A program made the position numbers and the translations under genes. A model generated the notes under the pieces. That model worked only from the letters and a program-made list of their open reading frames with translations. It ran no database searches and was not told the DNA's origin. A stretch of DNA of 64,000 bases from Trinickia terrae (GTDB taxonomy: Bacteria; Pseudomonadota; Gammaproteobacteria; Burkholderiales; Burkholderiaceae), in contig NZ_SWJE01000001.1 of NCBI RefSeq assembly GCF_005144415.1, positions 601,365 through 665,364 of the forward strand. Reading direction: 5' to 3'. Shown here in pieces: positions 1-9,812 of this stretch (positions are counted from its first letter, which is position 1; each line of letters begins with the position of its first letter).

Positions 1-29
1 GAGTTCTCAGTCGATGCCGCGCTTTCGTG

Positions 30-1007
30 CTAGACGCGGATGCGGATCAGTTTGCGCATCCAGAAGATGCCCGAGATCGTGAGCATCAAGGCAAAGCTCG
101 AGCACTTCTGGCCGATCGGGTCATTCCAGAGCAGGCGGATGAAGCCCGGGTTCAGGATCGATACGATGGCGACGATCACGAACGGCAGCAGCGACAATAT
201 CCACGCGGACAGACGTCCCTCGGCCGACAGCACGCGGATCTTGCCGAACAGCTTCAGGCGCTCGCGAATGATCTCGCTGATATTGCCGAGGATCTCGGCG
301 AGATTGCCGCCCGCTTCGCGCTGGATCAGCACCGCGATCACGAAGTAGCGCAGGTCCTCGATAGGCACGCGCGTCACGATGTTCAGCAACGCGTCGTTCA
401 TCGATACGCCATAGTTGATTTCGTCGAAAGCGATGCGAAACTCGTTGGCGATGGGTTCGGGCATTTCCTGGCCCACCATGCCGAGCGCCGTCGGAAACGA
501 GTGGCCGGCGCGCAGCGCGCGGCCGATCAGATCGGCGGCATCGGGCAGCTGGCGTTCGATCAGCGAGAGCCGTTTGGCGCGCTTCCTGCGCAATGTCCAG
601 GCCGGCAGCAGCGCCGGAGCGCAAGTCAGCAGCGCGAAGAACATGAAGGGCAGGTGCAGCATGACGCCAGACGCGAAACCGAGCACGGCGCACGCGCAGG
701 TATAGCCGCAAAAACGCGCCACCGACCAGTCGAGCCCGGACTGCTGCAAGAGCCGGTCGAGCTGCTGCACGCGCGGCATGCGCATCAGGATCCGGGTGAG
801 GAGCGGCGAGCCGCTCAAGAGCCGCTCCTTCAGGATCGAGAACTGCTGGCTGCTCACGTTGCCGCCCGCCGACATGGCGAGCACGCGCTCTTGCATGCGC
901 TTGGCGGCCGGGCCATGGTGGCTGTTCCAATACAGATAGATCCCTTCGATGAGCAGCACGATCGCAAGGAACAGCAAGACCGCGAAGCCGATTAACGAAG
1001 TGTCCAT
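30..1007 (-). CDS. tadB: Tad pilus inner-membrane assembly protein TadB
   Basis: A 325-aa type II secretion system F-domain protein of the TadB type, part of the inner-membrane platform that works with the TadA ATPase to extrude Flp pilin. It has an N-terminal membrane helix (about residues 7-25), a pair of helices near 100-130, and a C-terminal GspF-like domain around 150-290 followed by further hydrophobic helices. The ATG at 1007 has AGGAG six bases upstream. It lies 29 bp after the cpaF/tadA gene in the same orientation, the usual tadA-tadB order. TadC would be expected next, beyond the left end of the window. Family assignment is secure from both sequence and context. Confidence 0.9.
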   Translation of the reverse strand: MDTSLIGFAVLLFLAIVLLIEGIYLYWNSHHGPAAKRMQERVLAMSAGGNVSSQQFSILKERLLSGSPLLTRILMRMPRVQQLDRLLQQSGLDWSVARFCGYTCACAVLGFASGVMLHLPFMFFALLTCAPALLPAWTLRRKRAKRLSLIERQLPDAADLIGRALRAGHSFPTALGMVGQEMPEPIANEFRIAFDEINYGVSMNDALLNIVTRVPIEDLRYFVIAVLIQREAGGNLAEILGNISEIIRERLKLFGKIRVLSAEGRLSAWILSLLPFVIVAIVSILNPGFIRLLWNDPIGQKCSSFALMLTISGIFWMRKLIRIRV

Positions 1008-1036
1008 GCCTGACTCCTGGGCGTCGTGGCGGCGGC

Positions 1037-2413
1037 TCAGACTTCGAGACGCCGCGAGGGATCGAAAATGTTGTCGGGCAGGCCGAGCCCGAATGCGGCG
1101 AGACGGTCGCAGAATTTCGGGCGCACGCCGGTCGCGGCGAAGTAGCCTTTGACCTTGCCGTTCTCGTCGACGCCGGTGCGCTTGAAGGTGAAGATCTCCT
1201 GCGCGTTGATGATGTCGCCTTCCATGCCGACGATTTCCTGGATGCTCACCACTTTGCGGGTGCCGTCGGTCAGGCGGATGGCCTGTATGACCACGCTGAT
1301 GGCTGACGCGATCTGCTGGCGCGTCGCCTTGATCGGCATCGTGAGGCCGGCCATGCCGACCATGTTCTCGAGCCGGGTGAGGGCGTCGCGCGGCGTGTTC
1401 GCGTGCAGCGTCGCCATCGACCCTTCGTGGCCGGTGTTCATCGCGTGCAGCATGTCGAGCGCTTCGCCGCCGCGCACTTCGCCGAGCACGATGCGGTCGG
1501 GGCGCATCCGCAGGGCGTTGCGCACCAGCGCGCGCGGCGTGATCTCGCCCTTGCCCTCGATGTTCGGCGGACGCGTTTCGAGGCGCAGCACGTGCTCCTG
1601 GCGCAGCTGGAGCTCGGCGGCGTCCTCGACGGTGACGATGCGCTCGTCGGCGGGGATGAAGCCCGACAGCAGGTTGAGCAGCGTCGTCTTGCCGCTGCCG
1701 GTGCCGCCGGAGATCAGCACGTTGAGCTTCGCCTTGATCATCGCTTCGAAGAGCTGCGCCATGGCGGGCGTGAAGCTCTGGTTGTTCACCATGTCGGTGA
1801 CGGTCAGCGGATTCACGGCGAAGCGGCGGATCGAGACGAGCGGGCCGTCGATCGCCGAGGGCGGGATGATGGCATTTACGCGCGAGCCGTCGGGCAGACG
1901 GGCGTCGACCATCGGCGTCGATTCGTCGATGCGCCGGCCGACGCGCGAGACGATCCGCTCGATCACCTTCATCAGGTGGGCGTCGTTGTAGAAGGTCACG
2001 TCGGTGTGTTCGAGCTTGCCGCGCCGCTCGACATAGACGTGCTTGCAGGTGTTGACCAGGATGTCCGAGATCGTCGGGTCCTGCAGCAGCGGCTCGAGCG
2101 GGCCGAGACCGAGCATCTCGTCCTGCACGTCCTGCACGAGGCGCTTGCGTTCCGATTCGTTCATCGGAATCTTTTCCTCTTCGACGATCCGCTCGACGAG
2201 CTGCGCGAGCTCGCGCTTGACCTGGTCGGGCGTCAGCCGCTGCAGCTTGTCGAGCTCCACGCGATCGATGATCGTCTCGTGGATGGTCATCTTCAGCTGC
2301 TGGTAGGCCTGCCGGGAAGCGAGGCTTTCGGCCGAGGTGGAGGCTGCGCCGGGCGGGCTTGCGTCGAACGACGCCACGTTGCTCTGCATCAGCAATTGTT
2401 CACGCAGTGACAT
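1037..2413 (-). CDS. cpaF: Tad pilus secretion ATPase TadA/CpaF
   Basis: A 458-aa secretion ATPase of the VirB11/GspE superfamily, CpaF branch, which powers Flp pilus assembly at the cytoplasmic face. The Walker A motif GGTGSGKT is near residue 235, a Walker B region with GEVRGGEA is near 315, and the His-box segment [14 protein letters not shown] is near 340. The N-terminal 100 residues carry the usual helical domain. The length is normal for CpaF. The start ATG at 2413 is preceded by GGAGA. It lies 18 bp downstream of cpaE and 29 bp upstream of tadB, consistent with one transcript. Confidence 0.93.
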   Translation of the reverse strand: MSLREQLLMQSNVASFDASPPGAASTSAESLASRQAYQQLKMTIHETIIDRVELDKLQRLTPDQVKRELAQLVERIVEEEKIPMNESERKRLVQDVQDEMLGLGPLEPLLQDPTISDILVNTCKHVYVERRGKLEHTDVTFYNDAHLMKVIERIVSRVGRRIDESTPMVDARLPDGSRVNAIIPPSAIDGPLVSIRRFAVNPLTVTDMVNNQSFTPAMAQLFEAMIKAKLNVLISGGTGSGKTTLLNLLSGFIPADERIVTVEDAAELQLRQEHVLRLETRPPNIEGKGEITPRALVRNALRMRPDRIVLGEVRGGEALDMLHAMNTGHEGSMATLHANTPRDALTRLENMVGMAGLTMPIKATRQQIASAISVVIQAIRLTDGTRKVVSIQEIVGMEGDIINAQEIFTFKRTGVDENGKVKGYFAATGVRPKFCDRLAAFGLGLPDNIFDPSRRLEV

Positions 2414-2431
2414 GATGGTCTCCGCAGCGGG

Positions 2432-3634
2432 TCATGATTCGGTTTTCAGTTGGTGCGGCTCGGCCGTCTTCGGCGCGAAGAGGCGCTTCAGGACGCTCTT
2501 CGAAGCGGTTTCGGGTTGCGGCCAGAGCTGCTCGCCGAGCGCGGCGAGGCTCTGCGCGAGGGCGCTGTTCTTCGCGATCGTCAGGAGCGGCGCGCCGTGG
2601 TTGACGGCCAGGTCGGCGTGCTTCTCGTCGCGCGGCAGCAAGTGGGCCGCGCGTACCGCCAGCGTTTCCTCGAGCGTCGCCAGGCTCAGTTGCGCGCTCT
2701 TGTCGTATTGGTTGACGAGCAGGCGGACTTTGCCCGACGGGTAGCCGAGCTCGAGCAGGATCCGCAAGAGGCGCCGCGCGGCGTGCAATTGCGGAATGGT
2801 CTGGCGCAGCACGGCGCAGATCGCGTAGCTCTGGTCGAGCGCGAGCATCGAGAGCGGATCGATGGTCTGGCCGACGTCGACGATCACCGCGTCATAGCGC
2901 GGACGCACCAGCTCGAGCACGCGCTCGAGCTGGGCAGGCCGCAGCTCGGCGGCCTTGATCGGGTCGCCGGCGCCGGCGAGCACGTCGAGGTTCGGGTGCA
3001 CGCGCATCACGCAGCCGTCGAAGAAGGCGGCGTCGAGCCGGTCGATCTGCGCGCAGAGATCGGCGAGCGTCGCGGTCGGCACCTGGTCGGCGAGCAGCAG
3101 GCTCGCATCGGCGAACTGCCGGTTCAGGTCGAGCAAGAGGACGCGCTTGTCGCGCATGGCGGCGAGCGCGTACGCGAGATTGACGGCGATGAAGGTGGCG
3201 CCGCTGCCGCCGCGGCACGAGACGAACGACAGCACGCGTCCCTCGCGCCGCACGCCGGAGATCCGCTTGGTGGCAAGATGCGCGAGCTCTTCGTCGAGCT
3301 GCTGCTCGTTGAGCGGCCAGGACAGCACGTGCCGCACGCCCGCGCGCATCGCGGCCATCAGCTGCTCTTTCGACAGCGACGGGGTGACGAGCATGCAGCT
3401 CAGGCGCGGCGTGGCGACGAGCGCTTCCTCGATGCCGCTCAGGTCCAGCGCCGTCAATTCATCGTCGTCGACGATCAGCAAGTCGGCTGACTTGAACGCC
3501 TCGGCATGCTGTTTCAATTGACGTGCCTGGATCGGCGCCGTGCGCAGGCGATGATCGACGCCGTTTTTCTTGAGCATGGCGGCGATGCGCGCCGCACGGG
3601 CTTCGTCGGTTGATATCAGGAGGATGTCGATCAT
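2432..3634 (-). CDS. cpaE: Tad pilus localisation ATPase TadZ/CpaE
   Basis: A 400-aa CpaE/TadZ protein. Residues about 1-120 form a receiver-like domain and the rest is a ParA/MinD-like P-loop fold. The P-loop reads CRGGSGAT: the lysine expected before the last Thr is replaced by Ala, the deviant form common in the CpaE family. The protein may therefore bind but hydrolyse ATP poorly. In relatives it marks the polar or focal site of pilus assembly. The start at 3634 has GGAG ten bases upstream. It sits between the small lipoprotein gene and cpaF, in the usual order. Confidence 0.9.
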   Translation of the reverse strand: MIDILLISTDEARAARIAAMLKKNGVDHRLRTAPIQARQLKQHAEAFKSADLLIVDDDELTALDLSGIEEALVATPRLSCMLVTPSLSKEQLMAAMRAGVRHVLSWPLNEQQLDEELAHLATKRISGVRREGRVLSFVSCRGGSGATFIAVNLAYALAAMRDKRVLLLDLNRQFADASLLLADQVPTATLADLCAQIDRLDAAFFDGCVMRVHPNLDVLAGAGDPIKAAELRPAQLERVLELVRPRYDAVIVDVGQTIDPLSMLALDQSYAICAVLRQTIPQLHAARRLLRILLELGYPSGKVRLLVNQYDKSAQLSLATLEETLAVRAAHLLPRDEKHADLAVNHGAPLLTIAKNSALAQSLAALGEQLWPQPETASKSVLKRLFAPKTAEPHQLKTES

Positions 3635-3678
3635 GGGAGTCTCCGCTCACCGCGTATTGCTTTAGTGGTCCGTCAACG

Positions 3679-3984
3679 CTAGTTGCCGCTCGACGATCCC
3701 GAGGGAGCGCCGACGCCGATCGTGAACATGTTCATGGGCGGCGGCGGCGCGGTGAACGACTTGTCGTAGTTCGCCATGAGCGAGTTGGCCGCCGACCCGT
3801 CGATGCCGTTGACGGGGTCGTCGTTCTGGCCCGCCTGCGGGTTGAGCACCTGCATCGCGGTCACCTGGTGGATCGAGTCGCCGAAGGTCTGGTCCCAATG
3901 CGGCGTCGACGACAGGCAGCCGTTGAGCGCGAAGCACGCGCCGATGCAGACGACGGTGCGAAACGGTGTGAGCTTGAATTTCAT
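3679..3984 (-). CDS. small Tad-locus lipoprotein (CpaD-like position)
   Basis: A 101-aa protein starting at the ATG at 3984. It has a basic N-terminus, a hydrophobic stretch and the lipobox-like LNGC, so it is probably an outer-membrane lipoprotein. The mature part is Asn/Gly/Ser/Pro-rich and has no recognised enzymatic motif. It lies between the secretin and cpaE genes, where CpaD or a pilotin-like lipoprotein is encoded in other Tad loci, and may help place the secretin. It is too short for a typical CpaD of about 200 aa, so that name is not assigned. An upstream ATG at 4026 would overlap the secretin gene and would place the signal sequence internally, which makes it less likely. Confidence 0.75.
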   Translation of the reverse strand: MKFKLTPFRTVVCIGACFALNGCLSSTPHWDQTFGDSIHQVTAMQVLNPQAGQNDDPVNGIDGSAANSLMANYDKSFTAPPPPMNMFTIGVGAPSGSSSGN

Positions 3985-4012
3985 GGCGGTCTCCGGATAT
4001 CGGTCGGCTGCG

Positions 4013-6118
4013 TTAGTGGGTGGCATAGAGGGACGCGGTGCGCAGGCTTCTGGCCGACGGCGCCAGGGCCGGGTCCGCGGCCGGGGCCTGAGCCGATTCC
4101 GGCGCCGGTGTTTGTGCCGGCTCGGTTGCGACCTCGGCGATCGTCACCGGTGCGGCGGCCGGCGTGTCGGCCGAGGCGGGCTTGATCGCGGCAGGCGGCG
4201 TGTCGTTCGCGGCGGGCGCCGGGGCAGGGGCCGGCGCAGGTAGCGGATCGGGTAGCGGGATTGCCGCGGCTTCGGGCGAGGGCACCGGCGTCGTCGTGGC
4301 GGCGGGCTCGGCAGCCGCCGCCGGAGCGGCTGCGGCTGGAGCGGGTGCTACAGGGACTGCCGCAGCCGGAGCCGGCTTTGCGGCAGCAGGAGCGCTCACC
4401 GAGGCGGCCGCCGTCGGCGCCGCCACCGCAGGAGCGCTGCCTGCCTTGGGACGCGCGTGGCCTTCCATGTTGCCGGTCGCGTATACCTCGGCTTCGTTCA
4501 CGTCGCCGAAGTGGTCGGTCGGCAGCGGATAGTTCGGCTGGAGCGGCTTGACCAGGTGCGGCGTCACGACGAATATCAGCTCGGTCTTGTCGTTCTGGTA
4601 GTTGGTGTCGCGTGCCAGCGCGCCGATGATGGGCAACTCGCCCAGGCCCGGAATGGCCTTCAGCGCGCCCGTGATGTTGTTCTTCAACAGGCCGCCGATC
4701 GCGAAGCTCTGACCGTCGTTCAGCTGCACCGTCGTCGAGGCGCGGCGCGTGGTGATGAGCGGCAGGATCGAGGTGGCGTTGGTGCCCGGGGCCGTGACCG
4801 TGACGCCGGTCGGTGACAGCTCCGAGACTTCCGGCGCCACCTTCAGGTTGATGCGGCCGTTGCCGAGCACCGTCGGCGTGAACGTGAGGCCGACGCCGAA
4901 CTGCTCTTCCTGCAGGACGATCGTCTCGCCGTTCGAGTTGTTGCTTTGCGGCACCGGGATGAAGACCTTGCCGCCCGCGAGGAAGCTCGCTTCCTGGCCG
5001 CTGATGGCGAGCAGGTTCGGCTCGGCGAGGATCTTGGTCAGCTGATCCGTCTTTTGCGCGTCGAGCGCCGCCGCAAGCGGCGAGTTGTTCGCCTTGGATG
5101 CGGTGACGGCGGAGAGCCCGCCCGACAGGAAGTCCGAGAGCAGGTTGAAGCTCCAGCTGCCGGAATGGGCGTTGATGTTGAGCGCGGAGCCGAGCTGGTC
5201 GATCAGCGTCTTGTCGACTTCGGCGATCTTGACTTCGAGCATCACCTGCTGCGGCGCGGCGACGTGCATCATGTTGATGATCTTCGAGCGCTGGCTGCTG
5301 CCGTTATTGCCGCCTGCGGAGGACAGGCTCAGCGTGAGCATGCCGCCCGCGGCGCCCTGGCCGGAATCCTGCCCGCCCGCCTGTGCCTGCGCGTCCTGCC
5401 GGTCGACGAAGGCGTTCGCGAGGTCGACGACGCGCTGGGCCTTGGTCGTGTCGGAGACCATGCCGCTCAGCACCAGCGAGTCCGACACGGCCGTGACGCG
5501 CACGCCGTTTTCCTCGGGCATCACTGCCGCGAGCGCATGCTGCAGGCCGGCCGGGTCGACGCTGACGGCGACGTCGATGACGCTGCACGAGCCGCTCCTG
5601 CCTTGCACGATCATGTTGGTCGTGCCGATCTGGTTGCCGAGCAGATAAAGTGTGCGCGGCGAAACCAGCATGGCCTGCACGATCTGAGGGTTGCCGAGCG
5701 TGCGCGAGCGGACCGGTTCGGGAAGATCGAGCATCGTCGACTTGCCGAGCGGCACGGTGACCGACTGGTGCGCCCCGAGCTCGCCGGTGCAGTTCGGGCC
5801 TTTCTCCGGCATGGCGCGTGCGGCGGCTGCTGCGGCGGCGGCGGGGCCGGCGGCCATGCCGATCGTCAGGTGCAGCGGCGCACCGCCCGCGGCCAGCTTG
5901 AGCGGCATGCGCGAGGCCCCCTTCGAGACCGGCGCGGCGACGGCGCCCGCGGTGCCCGCATATTCGCCCGCGACTTGTGCTTGTGCGTTCGGCAACACCC
6001 ACAGGAAGGTGCCGATCAGTCCGCATACGCCGGCTTGCAGGATGCGTGCGCGGGCGGCTTGCGAGATCTGCTTCAAGCCATGCGGCGGGCAGTTCAGCTG
6101 GTCAAGTCTGGTCTTCAT
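4013..6118 (-). CDS. cpaC: Tad pilus outer-membrane secretin RcpA/CpaC
   Basis: A 701-aa secretin that forms the outer-membrane channel for the Flp pilus. After a signal-type N-terminus come a pilus-formation N domain (about 110-200), a BON-like middle region and the secretin core, ending near residue 535. The C-terminal roughly 150 residues (4030-4480) are almost entirely Ala/Pro low complexity, which is longer than usual for CpaC. The start at 6118 is chosen because GGGGGA lies nine bases upstream; an in-frame ATG at 6142 lacks a ribosome site. The gene follows cpaB by about 75 bp. Confidence 0.92.
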   Translation of the reverse strand: MKTRLDQLNCPPHGLKQISQAARARILQAGVCGLIGTFLWVLPNAQAQVAGEYAGTAGAVAAPVSKGASRMPLKLAAGGAPLHLTIGMAAGPAAAAAAAARAMPEKGPNCTGELGAHQSVTVPLGKSTMLDLPEPVRSRTLGNPQIVQAMLVSPRTLYLLGNQIGTTNMIVQGRSGSCSVIDVAVSVDPAGLQHALAAVMPEENGVRVTAVSDSLVLSGMVSDTTKAQRVVDLANAFVDRQDAQAQAGGQDSGQGAAGGMLTLSLSSAGGNNGSSQRSKIINMMHVAAPQQVMLEVKIAEVDKTLIDQLGSALNINAHSGSWSFNLLSDFLSGGLSAVTASKANNSPLAAALDAQKTDQLTKILAEPNLLAISGQEASFLAGGKVFIPVPQSNNSNGETIVLQEEQFGVGLTFTPTVLGNGRINLKVAPEVSELSPTGVTVTAPGTNATSILPLITTRRASTTVQLNDGQSFAIGGLLKNNITGALKAIPGLGELPIIGALARDTNYQNDKTELIFVVTPHLVKPLQPNYPLPTDHFGDVNEAEVYATGNMEGHARPKAGSAPAVAAPTAAASVSAPAAAKPAPAAAVPVAPAPAAAAPAAAAEPAATTTPVPSPEAAAIPLPDPLPAPAPAPAPAANDTPPAAIKPASADTPAAAPVTIAEVATEPAQTPAPESAQAPAADPALAPSARSLRTASLYATH

Positions 6119-6193
6119 TTCGGTTCCCCCGGTTTCTTTCAATTTCGTAGAAGGGCCGCTCGAGTGGCTTGGGCGGCCTGCAGGCTGGGCCTG

Positions 6194-7012
6194 TCAGAAG
6201 CATTCTTGTTTTGTCTGGGTGCCGGAAATGACACCGACGCAGTCGCGCGGCGCCACGGGCGCCGGCGCCCGGTGCTCGACCTTCACTTTCACCGGCGCGG
6301 GCGCCGGCGCTGCGAGCTTGAGCAGCGTGGCCCGCGTGACGCCTTCCGTGTCGGTCTTCTGCGGATCGACCTGGTTGCGCAGCACGAGCGACAGGGTGCC
6401 GATGCTGCGCGCGAGATCGATCTTCTCGGCCTGCTCGGGCGACACTTGCAGCGTCACCGCGTCGACGACCTTCGGCTTGGTCTCGTCGCGGCCGACTTCC
6501 TGCGCGACGGCCAGCACGAGGATGTGCTCGAGCACGGTCTTCGAGATCTTCTGGTCCTGCTGCGCGTTGGCGTCTTTCTGCGTGTTGACGATGATGTCGA
6601 CGTAGTTGCCCGGCAGCGCGAAGCCCGCCACGCCGATGACATCGTTGACGCGCACCGTGATCGCGCGCTGGCCGGGATCGATGACGGCCGAGAGGCCGCC
6701 CATCGTGCCGACGGGCGCGAGCTTGGCTTCGAGGATCGGCTCGCCGCGCAGCGCGCTTTCCTTCATCACCCGGCCTTCGAGCTTTTGCGGGTCGGAGAAC
6801 GCGCCGGCCGGCACGCTGCCGCTCGGCCAATCGACGACCCTCAACACCTCCGGCGTGACACGCTGGCCGAGGTCGATGTCGCCGGTGGCCACGATGACCT
6901 TGGTGGTCGCGTTCGATGCCTGGCTGATCATCCAGCGCGATGCGAACACCACGGCGGTAAGGCCGGCCGCCGCTGCGATCAGCAGCATCAGTAAAGCGCG
7001 CATGTTCTTCAT
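6194..7012 (-). CDS. cpaB: Tad pilus assembly protein CpaB/RcpC
   Basis: A 272-aa CpaB/RcpC protein with one N-terminal membrane helix (about residues 5-25), then an SAF-type domain (about 40-110, with the segment GRVMKESALRGEPI) and an RcpC domain (to about 220). RcpC proteins sit in the periplasm with the secretin and affect pilus assembly. The start at 7012 has a clean AGGAG site. The gene lies between the AAA ATPase and secretin genes, in the same orientation. Confidence 0.9.
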   Translation of the reverse strand: MKNMRALLMLLIAAAAGLTAVVFASRWMISQASNATTKVIVATGDIDLGQRVTPEVLRVVDWPSGSVPAGAFSDPQKLEGRVMKESALRGEPILEAKLAPVGTMGGLSAVIDPGQRAITVRVNDVIGVAGFALPGNYVDIIVNTQKDANAQQDQKISKTVLEHILVLAVAQEVGRDETKPKVVDAVTLQVSPEQAEKIDLARSIGTLSLVLRNQVDPQKTDTEGVTRATLLKLAAPAPAPVKVKVEHRAPAPVAPRDCVGVISGTQTKQECF

Positions 7013-7077
7013 GTTGTTCTCCTAAGAACTTTCCTTGCGTCCTGGACGCGTTGGTACAGCATCGGTGCCCGGTCACT

Positions 7078-8547
7078 TCAAGCCGGGTCGGCGCCCAGCT
7101 CGCGCTGTGCGCTTTCCGTCGACGGGTTCTGGATGACGGGGCTCGCGCCGAGTCCGCTCGTGTTGGCAAAGTAGCTCAGCCAGGCGCGGCGCAGCGTTTC
7201 CGGCGATGCCTTGGCCGGCTCTTCGCGATACAGCGCATGCGCGACGACGAGGCTCAGGAGATCGCGCGGATAGCAGGCAAGCAGCGCCCGCCGTGCGGGG
7301 TAATGCAGATGGTTCAGCAGGTAGCCGAACGCTTCGTCGTCCGACGCCACTTTCAGCTCGCGGCACAGCCGCTCGTACATCGCCCGGTAGTCGTGCTCGG
7401 CGAGCGCGCCGATGTACAGCTTCGCGCCGAGCCGCCGCAGGAACGCTTCGTCGCCGAGTTCGCTCGGCGTGAAGTTGCTCGAGAAGGCGAGGCGGACGTC
7501 GAACGGCAACGTGAAGCGCATGCCGGAATTCAGCGTCAGCGTGTCGCTGCCGCGCCCGAGCGGCGTGATCCAGCGGTTGAGCAGCTCCTGCGGCGAGACG
7601 CGCTGACGGCCGAGGTCGTCGACGATGAACAGCCCGTTGTTGGCTTTCACATGGCTGGGGGCCTGGTAGAAGCCGGTAGTGCGGTCGTAGCGCAGCTCGA
7701 GCATGTCGAGCATGAGCTCGCCGCCGACTTTCACCACCGGCCGGCGGCAGCGCTGCCAGCGGCGGTCCGGCTGGATTTCGCTGGTCATGTGCCGGGGCGT
7801 TTCGACCGGCACATGCACGAGCGAATCGAAGATCTGCACGATCTCCCGCTCGACGGCGATGGCATACGGAACGGAGATCGTGCCCGGCAGCAGCCTGGCG
7901 AGATTCTCGGCGAGATAGGTCTTGCCGCCGCCCGCCGGACCGTAGAGCAGCAGGGGGCGGCCCGTATTCATCGAGCCGCCGACCTCGTCGACGAGGTCCG
8001 CGCTGATCGTCAGGTCTTCAAAGGCGGCGTGCGCGTAAGCACGGGATACGCGCACGAGCTCGACCGATTGCGCCGCGATCGCCGCGTTGTAGTCGGCGAG
8101 CGATACCGGCGCGGGGCCGACGTAGGCGCATTTTTCGATGTAGACGCGCGCGCGGTCGCGGCCTTCCTCGGTCAACTGGTAGTGCACGTCGAAGCCTGCG
8201 CCGCCGCGCCGGGTGATTTCGAGCAGCCGGTTGCGGATCATGAAGACGGTGACTTCCTCGATCACGGGAATCGGCAGCTTCAGCGTGTCGACCAGTTGGG
8301 CCAGCTCGACCGTGCCGCGTGCGAATGCGACCTTGGCGATCAGCTCCACCAGCATCGACATGTCGAGGCCGGTCTCGGCGACCGTGCGCGGCGCGCGCTG
8401 CAGGGCGGCGGAGGGCAGTTGAACGTCCCGCTCAACCGCGCGGCGCGCGGTATCGGCCGCGCCCTGCGAGTGTGTTGCGTTCTCCGCGTTCAGGCGGTCC
8501 CACCAGTTAGCGGCCGTCAGATCGGCCGGCTCGATCGCTTCGCTCAT
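7078..8547 (-). CDS. AAA family ATPase of the Tad locus
   Basis: A 489-aa protein. Residues about 60-160 resemble a winged-helix region and are followed by an AAA+ core. The Walker A motif is GPAGGGKT, the Walker B-like segment is FIVDDLGR, and a sensor-1 segment reads AFSSNFTP. The start at 8547 is preceded by GGGGGA. Similar ATPases lie in beta-proteobacterial tad loci but are absent from the classical Aggregatibacter set. The exact role is unknown; remodelling or regulation of the assembly complex is an inference from position between tadV/flp and cpaB. It is distinct from CpaE and CpaF. Confidence 0.8.
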   Translation of the reverse strand: MSEAIEPADLTAANWWDRLNAENATHSQGAADTARRAVERDVQLPSAALQRAPRTVAETGLDMSMLVELIAKVAFARGTVELAQLVDTLKLPIPVIEEVTVFMIRNRLLEITRRGGAGFDVHYQLTEEGRDRARVYIEKCAYVGPAPVSLADYNAAIAAQSVELVRVSRAYAHAAFEDLTISADLVDEVGGSMNTGRPLLLYGPAGGGKTYLAENLARLLPGTISVPYAIAVEREIVQIFDSLVHVPVETPRHMTSEIQPDRRWQRCRRPVVKVGGELMLDMLELRYDRTTGFYQAPSHVKANNGLFIVDDLGRQRVSPQELLNRWITPLGRGSDTLTLNSGMRFTLPFDVRLAFSSNFTPSELGDEAFLRRLGAKLYIGALAEHDYRAMYERLCRELKVASDDEAFGYLLNHLHYPARRALLACYPRDLLSLVVAHALYREEPAKASPETLRRAWLSYFANTSGLGASPVIQNPSTESAQRELGADPA

Positions 8548-8833
8548 CGCACATCCCCCGTGTTTGTGGCTAGCCTCTGCTAAGAAGGCTCAATCCGGTT
8601 CGCCCTGCGTTGCGTCGCTGCGCACTCCCGCGCGATCCGGTTAGCCGGTGTCTCTCTTCGTGGAGACTTCGGCCGGTTTCGTTGTATCTGCGGCGGCGCT
8701 CTGATTGCCGGCGCCGCCGCGCCCCCGTTGCCATGCTTCTCTCGCACTTCCCCCGTACTTCCGGCCGTGTCCCCGGCCGTTGCCCCCGCCGCTCTCCCTG
8801 ATGCTTATCGTTTTTCGTCGCCTGCCGACGCCG

Positions 8834-9367
8834 TCAGACGCTTACGAACAGCACGCAGACCGTCCCGACCGCAATCGCGACGCCGTACGGCAGCGATCCG
8901 ACCGACGGCCTGACGCTGTGCCGCATGCCTCGCGGCGCGTCGCCCGGCTGCGCGGACATCGTGATCAAGGCCGACATGGCATTCGTCACGCCGTCGCGCA
9001 CCCGCCGTCTTTGAATCATGGCGATCACGGCAAACACACCGCCGATCGCTCCCGACACCAGCGCGATTTCGAATGCGCCGATCCCTCCGCAAAACGCACC
9101 GACTGCCGCCATCAACTTCACATCGCCTGCGCCCATCATCCTCATCAGGTAGCCCGGCAGAAACAGCAGGCCGCCGGTCAGGCAGCCCGCCAGCCACAGC
9201 CCGGCGCCGTGAGCCAGGCCGTGCAGCGCGCATTGCACGGGTAGTGCCAGCGCGAGTGCCGACGTCACGAGCCAGTTGGGAATGCGCCGCGTGCGCAAGT
9301 CCGAGGCCATCGCAATGCTGACGAGCAGCACGACGCAGGGTCCGATGGGAAAGGGCACACCGTTCAT
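8834..9367 (-). CDS. cpaA: prepilin peptidase TadV/CpaA
   Basis: A 177-aa A24-family aspartic prepilin peptidase of the short TadV type, which removes the leader of Flp pilin. The two catalytic Asp motifs are visible: SDLRTRRIPN near residue 23 and GAGDVKL near residue 79. Several membrane helices surround them. The start ATG at 9367 gives a normal family length; the open frame continues to 9472 but those extra residues look non-coding. It lies 108 bp after the pilin gene. Confidence 0.9.
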   Translation of the reverse strand: MNGVPFPIGPCVVLLVSIAMASDLRTRRIPNWLVTSALALALPVQCALHGLAHGAGLWLAGCLTGGLLFLPGYLMRMMGAGDVKLMAAVGAFCGGIGAFEIALVSGAIGGVFAVIAMIQRRRVRDGVTNAMSALITMSAQPGDAPRGMRHSVRPSVGSLPYGVAIAVGTVCVLFVSV

Positions 9368-9475
9368 GGCAGGCTCCGGTCGATGAGTCGAATCCGTTCG
9401 CTGGGAGGATTGCCGCCGCTGTGCATCGAAATGCAGAGCGGGCGGCAAGTCCTCGCCCGCGAGGTCGTGCAACGC

Positions 9476-9652
9476 TCAGGCGCCGCCCGTCGGCACCTTG
9501 GTGCCGATGTAGTTGAACAGCGATTGGAGGTTGGTACCGATCACGGTCGCTCCCGCGATGATCATGATCGAGATCAGCCCTGCCAGCAGACCGTATTCGA
9601 TCGCCGCCGCACCGTCTTCGTCGCGCACAAACTGTTGAATCAAGCTCTTCAT
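9476..9652 (-). CDS. flp: Flp/Fap type IVb pilin
   Basis: A 58-aa Flp pilin, the major fibre subunit. It has a short charged leader, then the classic Flp motif AAAIEYGLLAGLIS with the conserved Glu, Tyr and hydrophobic helix, and a short C-terminus. Cleavage is expected after the conserved Gly of DEDGAAAIEYG. The start ATG is at 9652. It is the first gene of the operon and has a sigma-54 promoter about 145 bp upstream. Confidence 0.93.
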   Translation of the reverse strand: MKSLIQQFVRDEDGAAAIEYGLLAGLISIMIIAGATVIGTNLQSLFNYIGTKVPTGGA

Positions 9653-9796
9653 GCTAGCCCCCGTCAGAGATAGGTCGAACGTTCGACCAGAGCCCGCAGC
9701 CGCAAAGGAGGACTGCGGAGTGCAAACCGTCCACAAGGGACGGGAAATGACGAAATCACCGTTTGTTGCCGCGGCGATTTCGCTTGCGGGCTCTGA

Positions 9797-9812
9797 GGCA
9801 ATGGCTGTGCCA
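9797..9812 (-). promoter_or_regulatory. sigma-54 (-24/-12) promoter for the Tad operon
   Basis: On the minus strand the sequence is TGGCACAGCCATTGCC: the -24 element TGGCAC and the -12 element TTGC are separated by exactly five bases. This matches the RpoN consensus TGGCAC-N5-TTGC. Transcription would begin near 9786, giving a leader of about 134 nt before flp. A sigma-54 activator gene lies divergently at 10668, which supports the call. Confidence 0.8.
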
